64,000 nt of DNA from positions 79,374-143,373 of the forward strand of contig BPJO01000010.1 of NCBI GenBank assembly GCA_026004655.1, in the 5' to 3' direction. The translations under genes were made by a program, and so were the position numbers. Source of the stretch: Phycisphaerae bacterium. Lineage in GTDB: Bacteria; Planctomycetota; Phycisphaerae; Tepidisphaerales; Tepidisphaeraceae. Shown piece after piece: positions 18,616 through 28,728 of this stretch. Every line of letters starts with the position of its first letter. Position 1 is the stretch's first letter. Below the pieces are notes generated by a model, which ran no database searches, was not told where the DNA came from, and worked only from the letters and a program-made list of their open reading frames with translations.

Positions 18616-19925
18616 TTTGCGATGACCGAAAATGCCTGTTCGGCCGCAGAGAGCGTCTGGTCGATGGCTTGCTCGTCATGGGCGGTCGAAACAAACCATG
18701 TTTCGAACTGGCTGGGGGGGAGATAAACGCCTAGATCGAGCATGATATGAAAGAATCGGGCAAACTTTTCGGTGTCGCAGGCTGTCGCATCGGAGTAGTT
18801 TCGAACAACCTTTCCGGCCTCTTTGACGAAAAACGGACAGACCATTGAACCGACACGGTTGACCGTCAGTGGGACACGCGATTTTTCGGCGGCGTTGGCA
18901 AGACCGTGGGCGAGTTGGGCAGAAATTTTTTCGAGTCGTTGATAACAGTCCGCCTCCCGGAGTAGTTCGAGCGTAGCTAGTCCACAGGACATGGCCAGCG
19001 GATTACCGCTCAACGTTCCGGCCTGATATACCGGTCCGGAAGGACTTACCTTCTGCATGATTTTTTTCGGCCCTGCGTAAGCCCCGACGGGAAGTCCTCC
19101 CCCGATGATTTTTCCCAAGCAGGTCAGATCCGGTTTCACATCATACAAAACCTGTGCACCTCCCCAAGTGACGCGAAATCCGGTCATCACTTCATCAAAT
19201 AAAAGCAGTGCCCCGTTTTGATCGCACAACGATCGCAAACCCTGCAGATACCCGGGTTCCGGTGGAATCAGTCCCATGTTCCCGGCAATGGGCTCCACCG
19301 CAACGCACGCGATCTGATCGGGGTATTTCCTGAACGCGGCTTCAATTTCCTCCAGCGAATTATAATGAACACTGATCGTTGCGGACGTGATCGAACGCGG
19401 AACACCCGGAGAAGATGGCGTGCCTAGTGTCAGGGCGCCGGACCCGGCTTCGACCAGAAGGGCGTCGACGTGTCCGTGATAACAACCGATGCACTTAACA
19501 ATCAAGTCACGACCCGTAAATGCCCTAGCCAGACGCAACGCGCTCATGGCGGCTTCAGTCCCGGAATTCACGAATCGGATCATCTCCATTCCAGGAAGGG
19601 CGGACAAAATCATCTCGGCCAGTCGCGTTTCAGATTCGGTTGGTGCTCCAAAAGTCGTCCCTCGACCCAATGCTTTTGTAATCGCGGTGATGACCAGATC
19701 GTTGGCATGTCCGACGATCAACGGACCATAACTTCCGACATAATCAATATATTCATTTCCATCAATATCAGTGATTCGACATCCTTGAGCTTCCTTGATA
19801 AACCGAGGAACACCACCGACAGCCTTAAAAGCGCGAACGGGGGAGGATACACCTCCGGGCATTACTTTACAGGCTTTAGCATAGGCGGATTCCGAATGGG
19901 CTGTGGATCGTTTGGGTGTATACAT
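18606..19925 (-). CDS. hemL: Glutamate-1-semialdehyde 2,1-aminomutase
   Basis: PLP enzyme that makes 5-aminolevulinate from glutamate-1-semialdehyde in the C5 heme pathway. The 439-residue protein shows KVMPGGVSSPVRAFKAVGG at the N-terminus, FVNSGTEAAMSALRLARAFTGR, a YHGHVDALLVEAGSG stretch, LLFDEVMTGFR, and TCLGKIIGGGLPVGAYAG containing the Schiff-base Lys. Convergent with secA. Together with hemQ it suggests heme genes are scattered in this region rather than forming an operon. Confidence 0.95.
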   Translation of the reverse strand: MYTPKRSTAHSESAYAKACKVMPGGVSSPVRAFKAVGGVPRFIKEAQGCRITDIDGNEYIDYVGSYGPLIVGHANDLVITAITKALGRGTTFGAPTESETRLAEMILSALPGMEMIRFVNSGTEAAMSALRLARAFTGRDLIVKCIGCYHGHVDALLVEAGSGALTLGTPSSPGVPRSITSATISVHYNSLEEIEAAFRKYPDQIACVAVEPIAGNMGLIPPEPGYLQGLRSLCDQNGALLLFDEVMTGFRVTWGGAQVLYDVKPDLTCLGKIIGGGLPVGAYAGPKKIMQKVSPSGPVYQAGTLSGNPLAMSCGLATLELLREADCYQRLEKISAQLAHGLANAAEKSRVPLTVNRVGSMVCPFFVKEAGKVVRNYSDATACDTEKFARFFHIMLDLGVYLPPSQFETWFVSTAHDEQAIDQTLSAAEQAFSVIAKDE

Positions 19926-20169
19926 CGCGTATCACATCTCAAAGCAATTAACGGTTGGATGCAAGAGTTGGATATGTTCCTTCCATAAATAAATGTACGA
20001 CTCGACTTTAAGAGTTTAAGTGTTCCTTCAAAAACCTTATGATCGATTCCGGTTTTCCACAACAGCTCCAAGCGGTGATAGGCGATGTTGAGGACATGAC
20101 AGCATGAAGAGAGTGTGAGTTTTTAATTCCTAGTTGCCTATCAGATTAGTAGGGATATACTAAAATCGG

Positions 20170-20631
20170 ATGGAGACAGGACCGATCATTCCCTCTGCAT
20201 TGATGCTGGCTGAGGTTCCGGCCGGTCGTATAGTTGAACACGTGACCGTGGCCTACCCGAATGAAGCCTGCGGGTTTCTAGTCGGGTTCGATTCGCCAAC
20301 CCATCGGACGGTCACCCAAGCGATTCGTTCAGACAACGTCTGGGAGAATCCTTCTGAGCGAGGATATCGGTTTGCGATTAGTTCCACACAACAAATGCAG
20401 CTGGAACGTTCACTCGTGGGAACGGGAAAATCGCTGGTCGGATTTTATCATTCCCACCCCGATCATCCGGCTCTACCGAGTGAGTTTGACCGTGAAGCTG
20501 CATGGACATTTTACAGTTATCTAATTTTGAGGGTGAACAACGGGCTGGTGCAGGAGATAAAATCGTGGGTCTTGGACCATTCCCAGCAGTTTGTTGAGCA
20601 ATCTGTTCAACCTTTGAGTTCGGTTTTATAG
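20170..20631 (+). CDS. JAMM/MPN+ metallopeptidase (M67, Mec-like)
   Basis: Zinc peptidase of 153 residues with a complete JAMM motif: Glu32 in YPNEACGFL, His94 and His96 in [11 protein letters not shown], Ser104 and Asp107 in PSEFD. Bacterial stand-alone JAMM proteins such as Mec remove cysteine or other groups from the C-terminus of small sulfur-carrier proteins. The next gene, 32 bases downstream, is a cysteine synthase, as in Mec-CysM-CysO type clusters, which supports a sulfur-transfer role. No ubiquitin-like sulfur carrier is visible here. Function beyond the peptidase fold is inference. Confidence 0.85.
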   Translation: METGPIIPSALMLAEVPAGRIVEHVTVAYPNEACGFLVGFDSPTHRTVTQAIRSDNVWENPSERGYRFAISSTQQMQLERSLVGTGKSLVGFYHSHPDHPALPSEFDREAAWTFYSYLILRVNNGLVQEIKSWVLDHSQQFVEQSVQPLSSVL

Positions 20632-20663
20632 TGTTAAATCTTTCGCATTTCAGGAGACGATTC

Positions 20664-21626
20664 ATGCCACTTAAACCATTAGGTCGCGTTTTCAACAATA
20701 TTACGGAATGCATCGGGGGAACTCCCCTGGTTCGGATCAACCGTCTGATCCCCCCCGGTCAGGCGACCGTACTCGCCAAATGTGAGTTTTTCAATCCGCT
20801 TTCAAGCGTGAAGGACCGAATCGGGTTGGCGATGATCGAAGCTGCCGAGAAGGCGGGAAAGATCAACAAGGATACGGTCATCATCGAACCCACTTCCGGT
20901 AATACCGGAATCGCATTGGCGTTCGTGGCTGCTGCCAAGGGGTACAAAATCATTCTGACCATGCCTGAAAGCATGTCGATCGAACGCCGACGACTTCTCA
21001 AGGCGCTGGGTGCGCAACTGGTGCTTACCCCAGCTGCTGAGGGAATGAAAGGTGCCATCGCCAAAGCAGAAGCCATTGCCGCGGAAACTAAAAACTCATT
21101 TATTCCACAACAGTTCATGAACCCCGCCAACCCGGAAATTCATCGGGCGACCACCGCAGAGGAAATCTGGCAGGATACCAACGGTCAGGTGGATATCATT
21201 GTAGCGGGCGTCGGAACCGGCGGAACCATAACCGGTGTGGCAGAAGTCATCAAATCACGCAAACCAGACTTCAAAGCGATTGCCGTCGAACCGGTGGCTT
21301 CTCCTGTGATCACCCAAACGCGTGAAGGTCAGGAAGTCAAACCCGGTCGGCACAAAATCCAGGGGATCGGTGCTGGCTTTGTTCCTGCTAACTTGCATCT
21401 GAATATTGTCGATGAGGTCATTCAGGTGACGGATGACGAAGCCTTTGAATGGGCACGTCGTCTTCATAAAGAAGAAGGTATTTTTGCGGGTATCAGCTCC
21501 GGCGGAAACATGGCAGCTGCTGCCAAAGTAGCTGCTCGTCCGGAGAACAAAGGCAAAACAATCGTGACCGTCATGTGCTCGATCGGTGAACGGTATTTGA
21601 GTACACCCCTGTTTGATCCGGAATAA
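20664..21626 (+). CDS. cysK: Cysteine synthase (O-acetylserine sulfhydrylase)
   Basis: PLP enzyme forming cysteine from O-acetylserine and sulfide (or a protein-bound sulfur donor). The 320-residue protein has the PLP Lys at ~50 in [10 protein letters not shown], the substrate loop [11 protein letters not shown], the phosphate-binding [11 protein letters not shown], and [11 protein letters not shown] near the C-terminus. ATG 20664 with CAGGAGA upstream matches the usual N-terminus; GTG 20631 would add eleven unconserved residues. Probably co-transcribed with the JAMM peptidase. Confidence 0.92.
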   Translation: MPLKPLGRVFNNITECIGGTPLVRINRLIPPGQATVLAKCEFFNPLSSVKDRIGLAMIEAAEKAGKINKDTVIIEPTSGNTGIALAFVAAAKGYKIILTMPESMSIERRRLLKALGAQLVLTPAAEGMKGAIAKAEAIAAETKNSFIPQQFMNPANPEIHRATTAEEIWQDTNGQVDIIVAGVGTGGTITGVAEVIKSRKPDFKAIAVEPVASPVITQTREGQEVKPGRHKIQGIGAGFVPANLHLNIVDEVIQVTDDEAFEWARRLHKEEGIFAGISSGGNMAAAAKVAARPENKGKTIVTVMCSIGERYLSTPLFDPE

Positions 21627-21651
21627 TCGGCCAGCCCAGCCCGTGAAAGAA

Positions 21652-21690
21652 ATCACCCCTGATTCTTGCGGATCAGGGGTGATCTTATTT
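21652..21690. terminator. Strong terminator between cysK and the PEP-CTERM gene
   Basis: Perfect 12-bp stem ATCACCCCTGAT (21652-21663) / ATCAGGGGTGAT (21672-21683), eight-base loop, followed by CTTATTT on the plus strand; on the minus strand the stem is followed by TTCTTTC. Probably serves both convergent transcripts. Confidence 0.85.
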
Positions 21691-21708
21691 CCCAAACTAC
21701 AAAAAGTT

Positions 21709-22695
21709 TTATCGGATTCTTTTCCGCACTAACAAGCCTGCAATTCCCAGACCAAGCAGTGAAAGGCTCGCTGGTTCAGGGATGTTGGATTCGACAGTCA
21801 GAGAAGAAACAGTCAATTCATGAGGTGTACCCGTAATACCATTATTGTTAGCGCGGAAACCAAAGGCCAGACCATCATAGGAGAGAGTCAATGGAGTGGT
21901 GTCTGAACCTGACAGCGTGACAAGGTTAGTAGTACCACTGTTCAACTGATAGGAGATATCGAGATTCCCAGCGTTATTCGTGATCGTAAGAATCGCTGTA
22001 TAAGGCGTGGACACCGTCATGGTGACACCGGTTCCCGTTGCCGAGGAGGTAATATTGGACCCCACGATATTAAATGCCCCACTCCCGGCATTAGCGAACA
22101 AAAGGTCTTGAGCTTCGCTGGTAACAGCCGGGTCGGTGCTTTGGTCAGGACGCTCATAAATAACGTTGTTTCCTGTTGAAGCCTGTGTCCTAGCGACATA
22201 TCCCAACCACCCTGCAGCATTTCCCGTGGCGTAAGAACTGGGAGTGGCAGTAGAAAGCCCAGAGTTGGTCAGTGCACCACCAGTGACAGGACCATTGCCC
22301 CCGGAGTTATAAAGCCCAAGATTAAAAGTACCCGAGCCAATGTTGATCATTCCGTTGGTGGTGAAATTGAGAGTCAACTTCACATAATCACCAGAAGATG
22401 CCAAGCTAATAGGACTGCTGGAAAACAAGGCTTGCATTTCGACAAAACGCGAAGACGTGTTGGTGTTGGACAGCTTCAACGCTCCACTCGCAATACTACT
22501 GGCAGTGGCATTTCCGGAGGACAGAACCGCATAGTTTGTCGATGTACCCGTCGGTGCGGCCGGGGAAGCTGCATTCAACGTAGAACTACCAAACGTATCA
22601 CTGAGAATAGTGGCCGCGCCGGCAGAAGGAACAGAAGCTGTCAAAAAAGAGATACCCAAAGAACCGATGACTGATGCGTAGAGTGCGTTACGCAT
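21709..22695 (-). CDS. PEP-CTERM sorted secreted protein
   Basis: Exported protein of 328 residues. It has a signal peptide (SLGISFLTASVPSAGA, cleavage near residue 28), a Ser/Thr/Asn/Gly-rich low-complexity body, and a classic PEP-CTERM tail: NIPEPASLSLLGLGIAGLL followed by RKRIR. The tail is the recognition signal for exosortase, which processes such proteins for the envelope or extracellular matrix. A strong AGGAGAGG precedes the ATG. Body family not recognised; the pattern of alternating strands could fit a concanavalin/jelly-roll fold, but this is not shown. No exosortase gene is in the window. Confidence 0.85.
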   Translation of the reverse strand: MRNALYASVIGSLGISFLTASVPSAGAATILSDTFGSSTLNAASPAAPTGTSTNYAVLSSGNATASSIASGALKLSNTNTSSRFVEMQALFSSSPISLASSGDYVKLTLNFTTNGMINIGSGTFNLGLYNSGGNGPVTGGALTNSGLSTATPSSYATGNAAGWLGYVARTQASTGNNVIYERPDQSTDPAVTSEAQDLLFANAGSGAFNIVGSNITSSATGTGVTMTVSTPYTAILTITNNAGNLDISYQLNSGTTNLVTLSGSDTTPLTLSYDGLAFGFRANNNGITGTPHELTVSSLTVESNIPEPASLSLLGLGIAGLLVRKRIR

Positions 22696-22912
22696 ACCTC
22701 TCCTCTCTGAAACAATCTCACCCGGACTAAGACGTGAAGATCATGCAGCGGGTGTGAAACCACATGATTACAACTGAAATATAACTCTTTTGACTACGAG
22801 ATCTCTTGAAAACAGTGTAAGCTTTGCGTCAAAGCGTTTAGATTTTCAGTCACCTTGTTAGCGAATGAAGAAAACTCGAAAACACCAAACCCGGAACAAA
22901 AAGATAAAAAAA

Positions 22913-25003
22913 TCAATCCCTTGATTCGGCTACCGGTTCGGATTTACGGGTCGGGAACGTTGACGACTGCGGATGAAGAGGTTCGATGGATGCTGAGGTA
23001 GCCTTCGAGGTTTCATAGATCACCCGTCCGTCATCGGTTTCATCCCTCGCCATGGTTCGCAACGCAGCAAAAAACTGGATCATGTCTCGAATCCCACCGA
23101 TTCCAAACCATACAAGTGTCACCATTGCAATCAAAAAGGGAAACCCTACTGCAGTAATCAACCAGTATTTGCTCCACCATTCGATCGGCCATTGGTAAAA
23201 AACCAGATTCCAGACGGAAACAACCACATTTACTACGAGAAGAAGCATGGACCACCAGAAAATCCCGCCGGAAACGAGTTTATCAGTTTTCGTGAAATTG
23301 CCATCAAACTGAAGAATATTCCGTAACTTGAATCTTTCACGAAGGGACATCAGGGGGACGCTTTGATCCCCGGGCAGGGCATATGGTCCGCGGTGCAAGA
23401 GCTTATCCAGGTTGTAATCAGACCGACAGGTCAACCAGGACACAACAACATAGACCGCAAATGCCGAACATGCTGCCAAAAAAGTCATTTGCATCCCATT
23501 GAGGTAAAATGTGCCAGGCCATTCTATGGTCGGAAACAAGGGTTCGAGAATGCTATTCACGATCCATCCCCAGCTGATACGGTTGGTCAGCAGGATGCCG
23601 ATCAGTGCCAACGTCGAACCCGTGATCTGCGCACTCCAGGCACCTGCCGTTGTTCCCTTTTTCCAGTAGAGTCCTCCGATAATGGCTGCGCCTGCGCCTC
23701 CGACAAAGACCCCCGCGGTCAGTGCCCACCACAAGGCAATGTACTGGGTTTGCTGAAAAACCATACTGAAGAAAAAGGCAAACGAAGCGACCCCGATGAT
23801 GGCTAGTCGCAAGGCCCACAAATGACCGCGTGGAGAGAGGGGTTTTTTTCGTAAGGGAAGAACTACGTCCTGTACGAAAATACTTCCCCAGGAGTGCATG
23901 TGTCCCGAATCCCCTGCCAAAAGCCCCATGATCATCATCGCCAGAAAAAGGCCTTTGACACCAGTCGGTAGAAGATGGCTGAGGGTGATCGGGACGGTCA
24001 TCTGCTTTTGGATATACGGATCCGAAATTTGCCCGATTTCATTGTGTATAATGACAGAATCTTGCGCAAAATCAGGGTGTTCGAGGAATGTCACCGCGCT
24101 GACTCCGAGCATCAGGATCATTAGTAGGCGGGCATACGTTCGCCAGTGTCCAAGGACATGGCCCATCCGGGATTCGTGAGCGGATTTTGCTGCCGAATTG
24201 AATCCCTGTTTGTTTTGCAAGGCCATGGTCGAATAGGCCGTAATTAGCAGACTCATGGCAACAAACCAGATATTGAAATCTTCGATTTTATAAGCGTCAA
24301 AAGGATTGATATGAGACTTGCCCGGTTCGGCAGTGCTCATGACTTCGACGATTTCGGTCCAATTGATTACAAAACAGATGGCGACAATGATGATGAGGTA
24401 GATCGCGTGTGAAAGGATCCCTTCGATACAATCAGTTACCATCAGGGTCACTTGGCCCCCGATGGTGGTCATGAAAACGGTTATACTCAGATACGTGAGC
24501 ATCAGCACAGCGAGGGTTGAAATTTCGATTCCCGCTATCTGAACCGTCAGAGGTAAATGAAGAAAATAAATGAAAAACCGAGCAGAGACGGCTGGGAAAA
24601 TTCCGTAATTCAGAATTCCACTGATAAATGCCAGCACACCCATGAACAGTCGATAGTTTCGACTGTACCTGGCTTCGAAAAACTGGGCTAAGGTCAGCGC
24701 CCGGGTTTCTCTGAATCGATACACCACGAAGCCGCTGATCCCGATTAATAAGAGGACGGGGATAGAAATCTTTTCCCAGAAGTTGAGGACAAATCCTGAA
24801 ACCAGAACGACTTCAAATTTGGACATGGTATTAGCCAGTCCGGAATCCGATTCGCCCCGTGCATTGGCCAGTAAATACCGACCCGCACATCGTCCAGCCG
24901 ACAGGAAATCAGCAACGCTTTTAACAAAACGATTCGTATAAAGCGCCACTACCAGAACAAACGCCAGTGGCAGCGCCACTAATATCCAATCAATGATTTG
25001 CAT
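22913..25003 (-). CDS. Sodium:solute symporter family (SSS) transporter
   Basis: Polytopic Na+-coupled transporter of 696 residues with about 14 membrane helices. The N-terminus (IIDWILVALPLAFVLVVALY then SVADFLSAGR) is typical for SSS members; FEVVLVSGFVLNFW and GDSGHMHSWGSIFVQDVV are conserved transport-core regions. A C-terminal extension holds further helices and a cytoplasmic tail. It is 30 bases behind a family 1 pectate lyase in the same direction, so oligogalacturonate or another pectin product is a plausible substrate (inference). Confidence 0.88.
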   Translation of the reverse strand: MQIIDWILVALPLAFVLVVALYTNRFVKSVADFLSAGRCAGRYLLANARGESDSGLANTMSKFEVVLVSGFVLNFWEKISIPVLLLIGISGFVVYRFRETRALTLAQFFEARYSRNYRLFMGVLAFISGILNYGIFPAVSARFFIYFLHLPLTVQIAGIEISTLAVLMLTYLSITVFMTTIGGQVTLMVTDCIEGILSHAIYLIIIVAICFVINWTEIVEVMSTAEPGKSHINPFDAYKIEDFNIWFVAMSLLITAYSTMALQNKQGFNSAAKSAHESRMGHVLGHWRTYARLLMILMLGVSAVTFLEHPDFAQDSVIIHNEIGQISDPYIQKQMTVPITLSHLLPTGVKGLFLAMMIMGLLAGDSGHMHSWGSIFVQDVVLPLRKKPLSPRGHLWALRLAIIGVASFAFFFSMVFQQTQYIALWWALTAGVFVGGAGAAIIGGLYWKKGTTAGAWSAQITGSTLALIGILLTNRISWGWIVNSILEPLFPTIEWPGTFYLNGMQMTFLAACSAFAVYVVVSWLTCRSDYNLDKLLHRGPYALPGDQSVPLMSLRERFKLRNILQFDGNFTKTDKLVSGGIFWWSMLLLVVNVVVSVWNLVFYQWPIEWWSKYWLITAVGFPFLIAMVTLVWFGIGGIRDMIQFFAALRTMARDETDDGRVIYETSKATSASIEPLHPQSSTFPTRKSEPVAESRD

Positions 25004-25033
25004 GGTTTTCCGGCAATCAGGTGAAAGCGTATT

Positions 25034-26365
25034 TCACTTTGTTGGCATGACCTTTGCTGCCAGTTCATTCAGATAGATTTCGAGGTTCGTATACCCGCCG
25101 CCGTTAGGGGCAAGGGCCTGTCCATCCTGAGTGTCGTCGGGGTTCAAACCGTTTTGAGTTTCCCAGTCGTCCGGCATGCCGTCTTTGTCTCGATCCGAAG
25201 GAGCAGGGAGAGAACGAAGGACGGGCCAACCACCCACATCTGCAGGTGAATTGATGATGGACCCCGTACGGTTTTTGACATCATTGATCACTCGTTGGTC
25301 CACAGCGTCGCGACTGAGGCTTGCGCCAGCGTATTGTAGAACTTGTTCGAGAGCTTGTTCTGCGGAAGTTGTCGTGATTTTGGCTCCTTGGAACGAGAAT
25401 GCGACCGGGACTTGTTGAAGATCGACGGGCTCTTTCCAAATCGAGCCTTTCGTGATAAGTCCTTTTAGATTATCTGAAGTGATTTCTGGATTACCTTCCA
25501 TAACATTCCCGGAGAGGAAAATCCGCGTGTTGCTGTTCCAAGCATTAAAAAAGGCGTCGGTATGCTGGGTACTAGGTCCGGGTCTGAAGTAGTTACCGAC
25601 AAAATCGATGTCAGCATGTTCTCCGCCGTAGGAACCACCCCCACCCCAGTTATAAATGACGTTGTTTCGAAAATCAGTCAACCCACGTGTGGGTTCAGCT
25701 GCCAGACGGGGAGCACGACTTTCACAGTGTGCAATCAGATTATGATGGTAAGAACCATGTCCCCATCCGGTTCCATACCCGTGATGACCTTTTTGATGTA
25801 CGGATAGATTCAGTGGTTCGGAGATAATCGACCACTGGATCGTAACATCCCGGCTACCTTTAACCACATCGCTGACCGAATCCGTGGACCAGCTGAGTGA
25901 ACAGTGATCGATAATAACTTTCTGAGAGTTCCAAATGGTCAAGGCGTCATGTTCTTGTTTTAGCTCATCTCCGGGCCGGGAACGGATAAACCGAACGATG
26001 ACGTTTTGGGTGTTTCGGATCATCAGCTCCTTGCCTCGCAGGCAAATCCCGTCGCCAGGGGCGGTTTGACCGGCGATGGTGACGTTCGGATGAGAAACCT
26101 CCAGACGCTTCTCAAGATTGATGGTTCCTGAGACGCGGAACACAATGGTTCGGTCTCCACCACTGAGGGCTTCACGGAGAGAACCTGGTCCGGAATCGTT
26201 GAGGTTAGTGACCTCAACAACAGGTTTCCCACGCCCCCCGGTCGCGACAGCTCCAAAACCCTCAGCCCCGGGAAAGGCGGGAACGGAGGGATTCGATTGA
26301 GCAAAAACGGTTGTTGAAGCAAGTAAAGCACTTAGGGCAAAGATCGAACGATTCATGGTGCGCAT
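25034..26365 (-). CDS. Pectate lyase, polysaccharide lyase family 1
   Basis: Secreted enzyme that cleaves polygalacturonate by beta-elimination. Signal peptide (SIFALSALLASTTVFAQ) is followed by PAFPGAEGFGAVATGGRG, the usual opening of this PL1 subgroup, a right-handed beta-helix (VTIAGQTAPGDGICLRGKE), and DHCSLSWSTDS (Asp-His calcium/substrate region). The C-terminus has a Ca-binding-like segment SDRDKDGMPDDWETQNGLN. ATG 26365 is chosen for TTGAGG nine bases upstream; ATG 26356 is possible. Starts five bases after the Gfo/Idh gene ends, so likely co-transcribed with it and the SSS transporter. Confidence 0.92.
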   Translation of the reverse strand: MRTMNRSIFALSALLASTTVFAQSNPSVPAFPGAEGFGAVATGGRGKPVVEVTNLNDSGPGSLREALSGGDRTIVFRVSGTINLEKRLEVSHPNVTIAGQTAPGDGICLRGKELMIRNTQNVIVRFIRSRPGDELKQEHDALTIWNSQKVIIDHCSLSWSTDSVSDVVKGSRDVTIQWSIISEPLNLSVHQKGHHGYGTGWGHGSYHHNLIAHCESRAPRLAAEPTRGLTDFRNNVIYNWGGGGSYGGEHADIDFVGNYFRPGPSTQHTDAFFNAWNSNTRIFLSGNVMEGNPEITSDNLKGLITKGSIWKEPVDLQQVPVAFSFQGAKITTTSAEQALEQVLQYAGASLSRDAVDQRVINDVKNRTGSIINSPADVGGWPVLRSLPAPSDRDKDGMPDDWETQNGLNPDDTQDGQALAPNGGGYTNLEIYLNELAAKVMPTK

Positions 26366-26369
26366 AAAG

Positions 26370-27465
26370 TTAAACCTCAAGTTGGACCCTTTCCGGGAGG
26401 GGGTGTTCGTTTCGGGAAAAAGGTGTTACTGGGATCGATTTTAGAACCAGCGAGGTTAGATCTTTTGCCGAGAGTGTTTGCCCGGTGTCTGCGGATTCAC
26501 GCGCCAAGAGACAAGCTGCAGTGGTAGCCAGTGAATCATGGGCGCCGATCAGAGCCGGGCTACGTCCTTCGACATGATCGATGAAATCCTGCAGGATCGT
26601 GGGAGGCTCACGCAATGGATAGGGGGTCGATCCGTCGTACTGGTCGTTGATCAATCGAACGGATCTGGGGGTGACTTCCATAACCCCTTGTGTGCCGACA
26701 ATCCGCAGTCTGTCATCTCCATGTGACGGCGCGTTGGTCGGTCGGAGCATATCAATGGTCATCGATGCAAAACGATTTCCACAGAGGACGAACTGACACA
26801 AAGCGGTCATTTCCATGGTACCAATCGATCGGGGGGCTCCTTGGTCGGTGTGTAAAGCGGTAACTGACTTAATTTGGTGTCCGCCGATCCATAATATCCA
26901 GTCGATTCCATGAGAACCTACCCAGGGAATGGTCCCACCATAAGTTTCTCGTTTCTCGAAGAAGGGACCCCCGTTTACCCAAACGATATGACTTTTGAGC
27001 GTTTATCAAACGGACATCTCCGATCGCACCTTCGCGGATCAGATGACAAGCTGTAAAAAAACCGGGTTCATAACGGGAGATCTGCAGTGCTGCAAAATGG
27101 ACATGTGGGTGATCGGTCAGAGCCTTTCGAAGTCGTTCGATATCTTTAAAGTGAAGGGCTACCGGTTTTTCGATCAAAACATGAATTCCCCTTTGGATAC
27201 AGTCGATAGCCATATCGGCATGGGATTCCAACGGACCACAAATGACCACAACGTCCGGAAGGACGCTGTCAATCATCACACGATGGTCATCAAAGATCCG
27301 CGGTAATTGTCGATGCTGTTCGCACCAATGGAGAATCGGATGGACGGATTCTTCACCGGCTTTGCACACCCCGCTGACGCGAAGGTGTGGGTAGTCAAAA
27401 AGGCATCGTAGAATTCTCTCGTAATGACCGCGAACACCAATGAATCCGATGCTTTTGATTTTCAT
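26370..27465 (-). pseudogene. Gfo/Idh/MocA oxidoreductase, broken by one frameshift
   Basis: NAD(P)-dependent sugar oxidoreductase family. The first part (from ATG 27465) has the N-terminal Rossmann start KSIGFIGVRGHY and the catalytic-type Lys in VLIEKPVAL (residue ~100), then AQKSYRLGKRG where the frame goes wrong. Removing one C from the C5 run at 26968-26972 restores PFFEKRETYGGTIPWVGSHG, the expected family sequence, through to the C-terminal ERVQLEV. The corrected product would be 364 residues. The gene sits in the pectin operon, so it may act on a galacturonate derivative. Either a true frameshift, slippage, or sequencing error. Confidence 0.85.
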
Positions 27466-27564
27466 GATCTCTAATCTCTGTCAAAGCTGCCGATATTATG
27501 GATCATAGTCCGGCAGAAAGCGGCACTTCCGCATTTCTGCGAAAGCACCGTGCGGAGGAAGCTC

Positions 27565-28455
27565 TCAGTTCAATGTGTGCTGGGTCTTGTTATCAACCAC
27601 TCGGTTCGTGGCGGTTTCGGCCCATTGTCGGCCATTGATCAGATTTCGGTTTGGTACTTCATTGAACTTTCGCAAATCAATTGTCAGAACTTCGCCACTC
27701 ATCAAAAGGACGTTGGTTCGGGGATTGTCCTTTGTCCCGTGTGGAGTGCCGACATATCCTCCGAGCGATGCCCAAGCGCTATCCAGCGGATTGACTTCGC
27801 GCACCAGGGTGAAAAATCGGAATGTGATGGCCCCACGATTGCTAGGAAGAAAAGGTCGCACGTCGGCAAGCACGAAAACGCCTGGAGGCACATTCACTCG
27901 TTTTTTCAGAGCATACTGCGCTCGATCATCTGCGGTGGGTGATGCCGTTGCCGACCACCGGTCCCAATCGCCGAGGTTTCGGTTATAGATGTAACTCCAT
28001 TTGATTGGTGTTTCGCTTTGACCTGTTGTGTGATAACCGATGGCAGGATTGTAGGGAGGCATTTGAGTTGAGGGACAGCTCAGAAACTCATCGAGGGAGG
28101 TTGCTTCGATTGCTTCGATGGCAGCTCGACCGTACAGCCAGTCGGTTCCCGCAGTGTTGGCCAAATTAGCCTTGAAATAGAGACGTGCAATAGTACCGTA
28201 CCAGTCTCCCGCCTCCCAGCGTAATCGGATCGAATTGGCCGGGAGAACATAATCCTTGTAATCATTCGTATACAAAGCCATGTAGTTGTACAGCTGGCGC
28301 ATGTTGGACATGCACTTGACGGTGTTGGCTGAAGATCTTGCTTTTTGAAGGGCCGGAAGGAGAATTGCAATAAGAATTGCAATAATACCAATAACAACAA
28401 GAAGTTCGACTAACGTAAAGGCCGATCGGCGGTGAGAAAAATTGTACCGTTGCAT
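27565..28455 (-). CDS. Planctomycete-type prepilin-like protein
   Basis: A 296-residue protein with an N-terminal prepilin cleavage/methylation segment: [19 protein letters not shown], Glu at +5 after a basic leader. The helix is followed by a secreted domain with '[18 protein letters not shown]', [11 protein letters not shown] and, near the end, [20 protein letters not shown], the degenerate form of the His-Gly...Asn...Asp-Gly motif common in such planctomycete proteins. Role unknown; it may be displayed or assembled by the T2SS/pilus peptidase. First gene of the pectin operon, divergent from the AraC-type regulator. Confidence 0.85.
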   Translation of the reverse strand: MQRYNFSHRRSAFTLVELLVVIGIIAILIAILLPALQKARSSANTVKCMSNMRQLYNYMALYTNDYKDYVLPANSIRLRWEAGDWYGTIARLYFKANLANTAGTDWLYGRAAIEAIEATSLDEFLSCPSTQMPPYNPAIGYHTTGQSETPIKWSYIYNRNLGDWDRWSATASPTADDRAQYALKKRVNVPPGVFVLADVRPFLPSNRGAITFRFFTLVREVNPLDSAWASLGGYVGTPHGTKDNPRTNVLLMSGEVLTIDLRKFNEVPNRNLINGRQWAETATNRVVDNKTQHTLN

Positions 28456-28639
28456 GACAGCTCCTCGCGGTTGAAATGAAAGCTGGTGACGTCAATCACT
28501 TTTGCTGTTGGAATCAGTGTATACCCTTTCATATCAGAGGTGTTCGAAATAACGTAGTAATATTGCATCATTTGATTTAGCTTTTGCGGCAGCACAAAAC
28601 TGAAAAGATGTTGCGGAAATGGCTAAAAAATCAAGTGAA

Positions 28640-28668
28640 TTGGACACTATTTCAGAAAAGGCTATTGT
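28640..28668 (+). promoter_or_regulatory. Sigma-70-like promoter for the AraC/XylR regulator
   Basis: TTGGAC (28640-28645), 17-base spacer, TATTGT (28663-28668). Four to five of six matches in each box with the ideal spacer. A start around 28675 leaves a leader of ~54 bases before GTG 28729 and would make GTG 28684 an unlikely start. Confidence 0.4.
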
Positions 28669-28728
28669 AGAGTCCTGCTTGAAGTGCGGAAACAAGGATC
28701 GGGTCTGTCCGATCCGGAGGTGCAAGCC

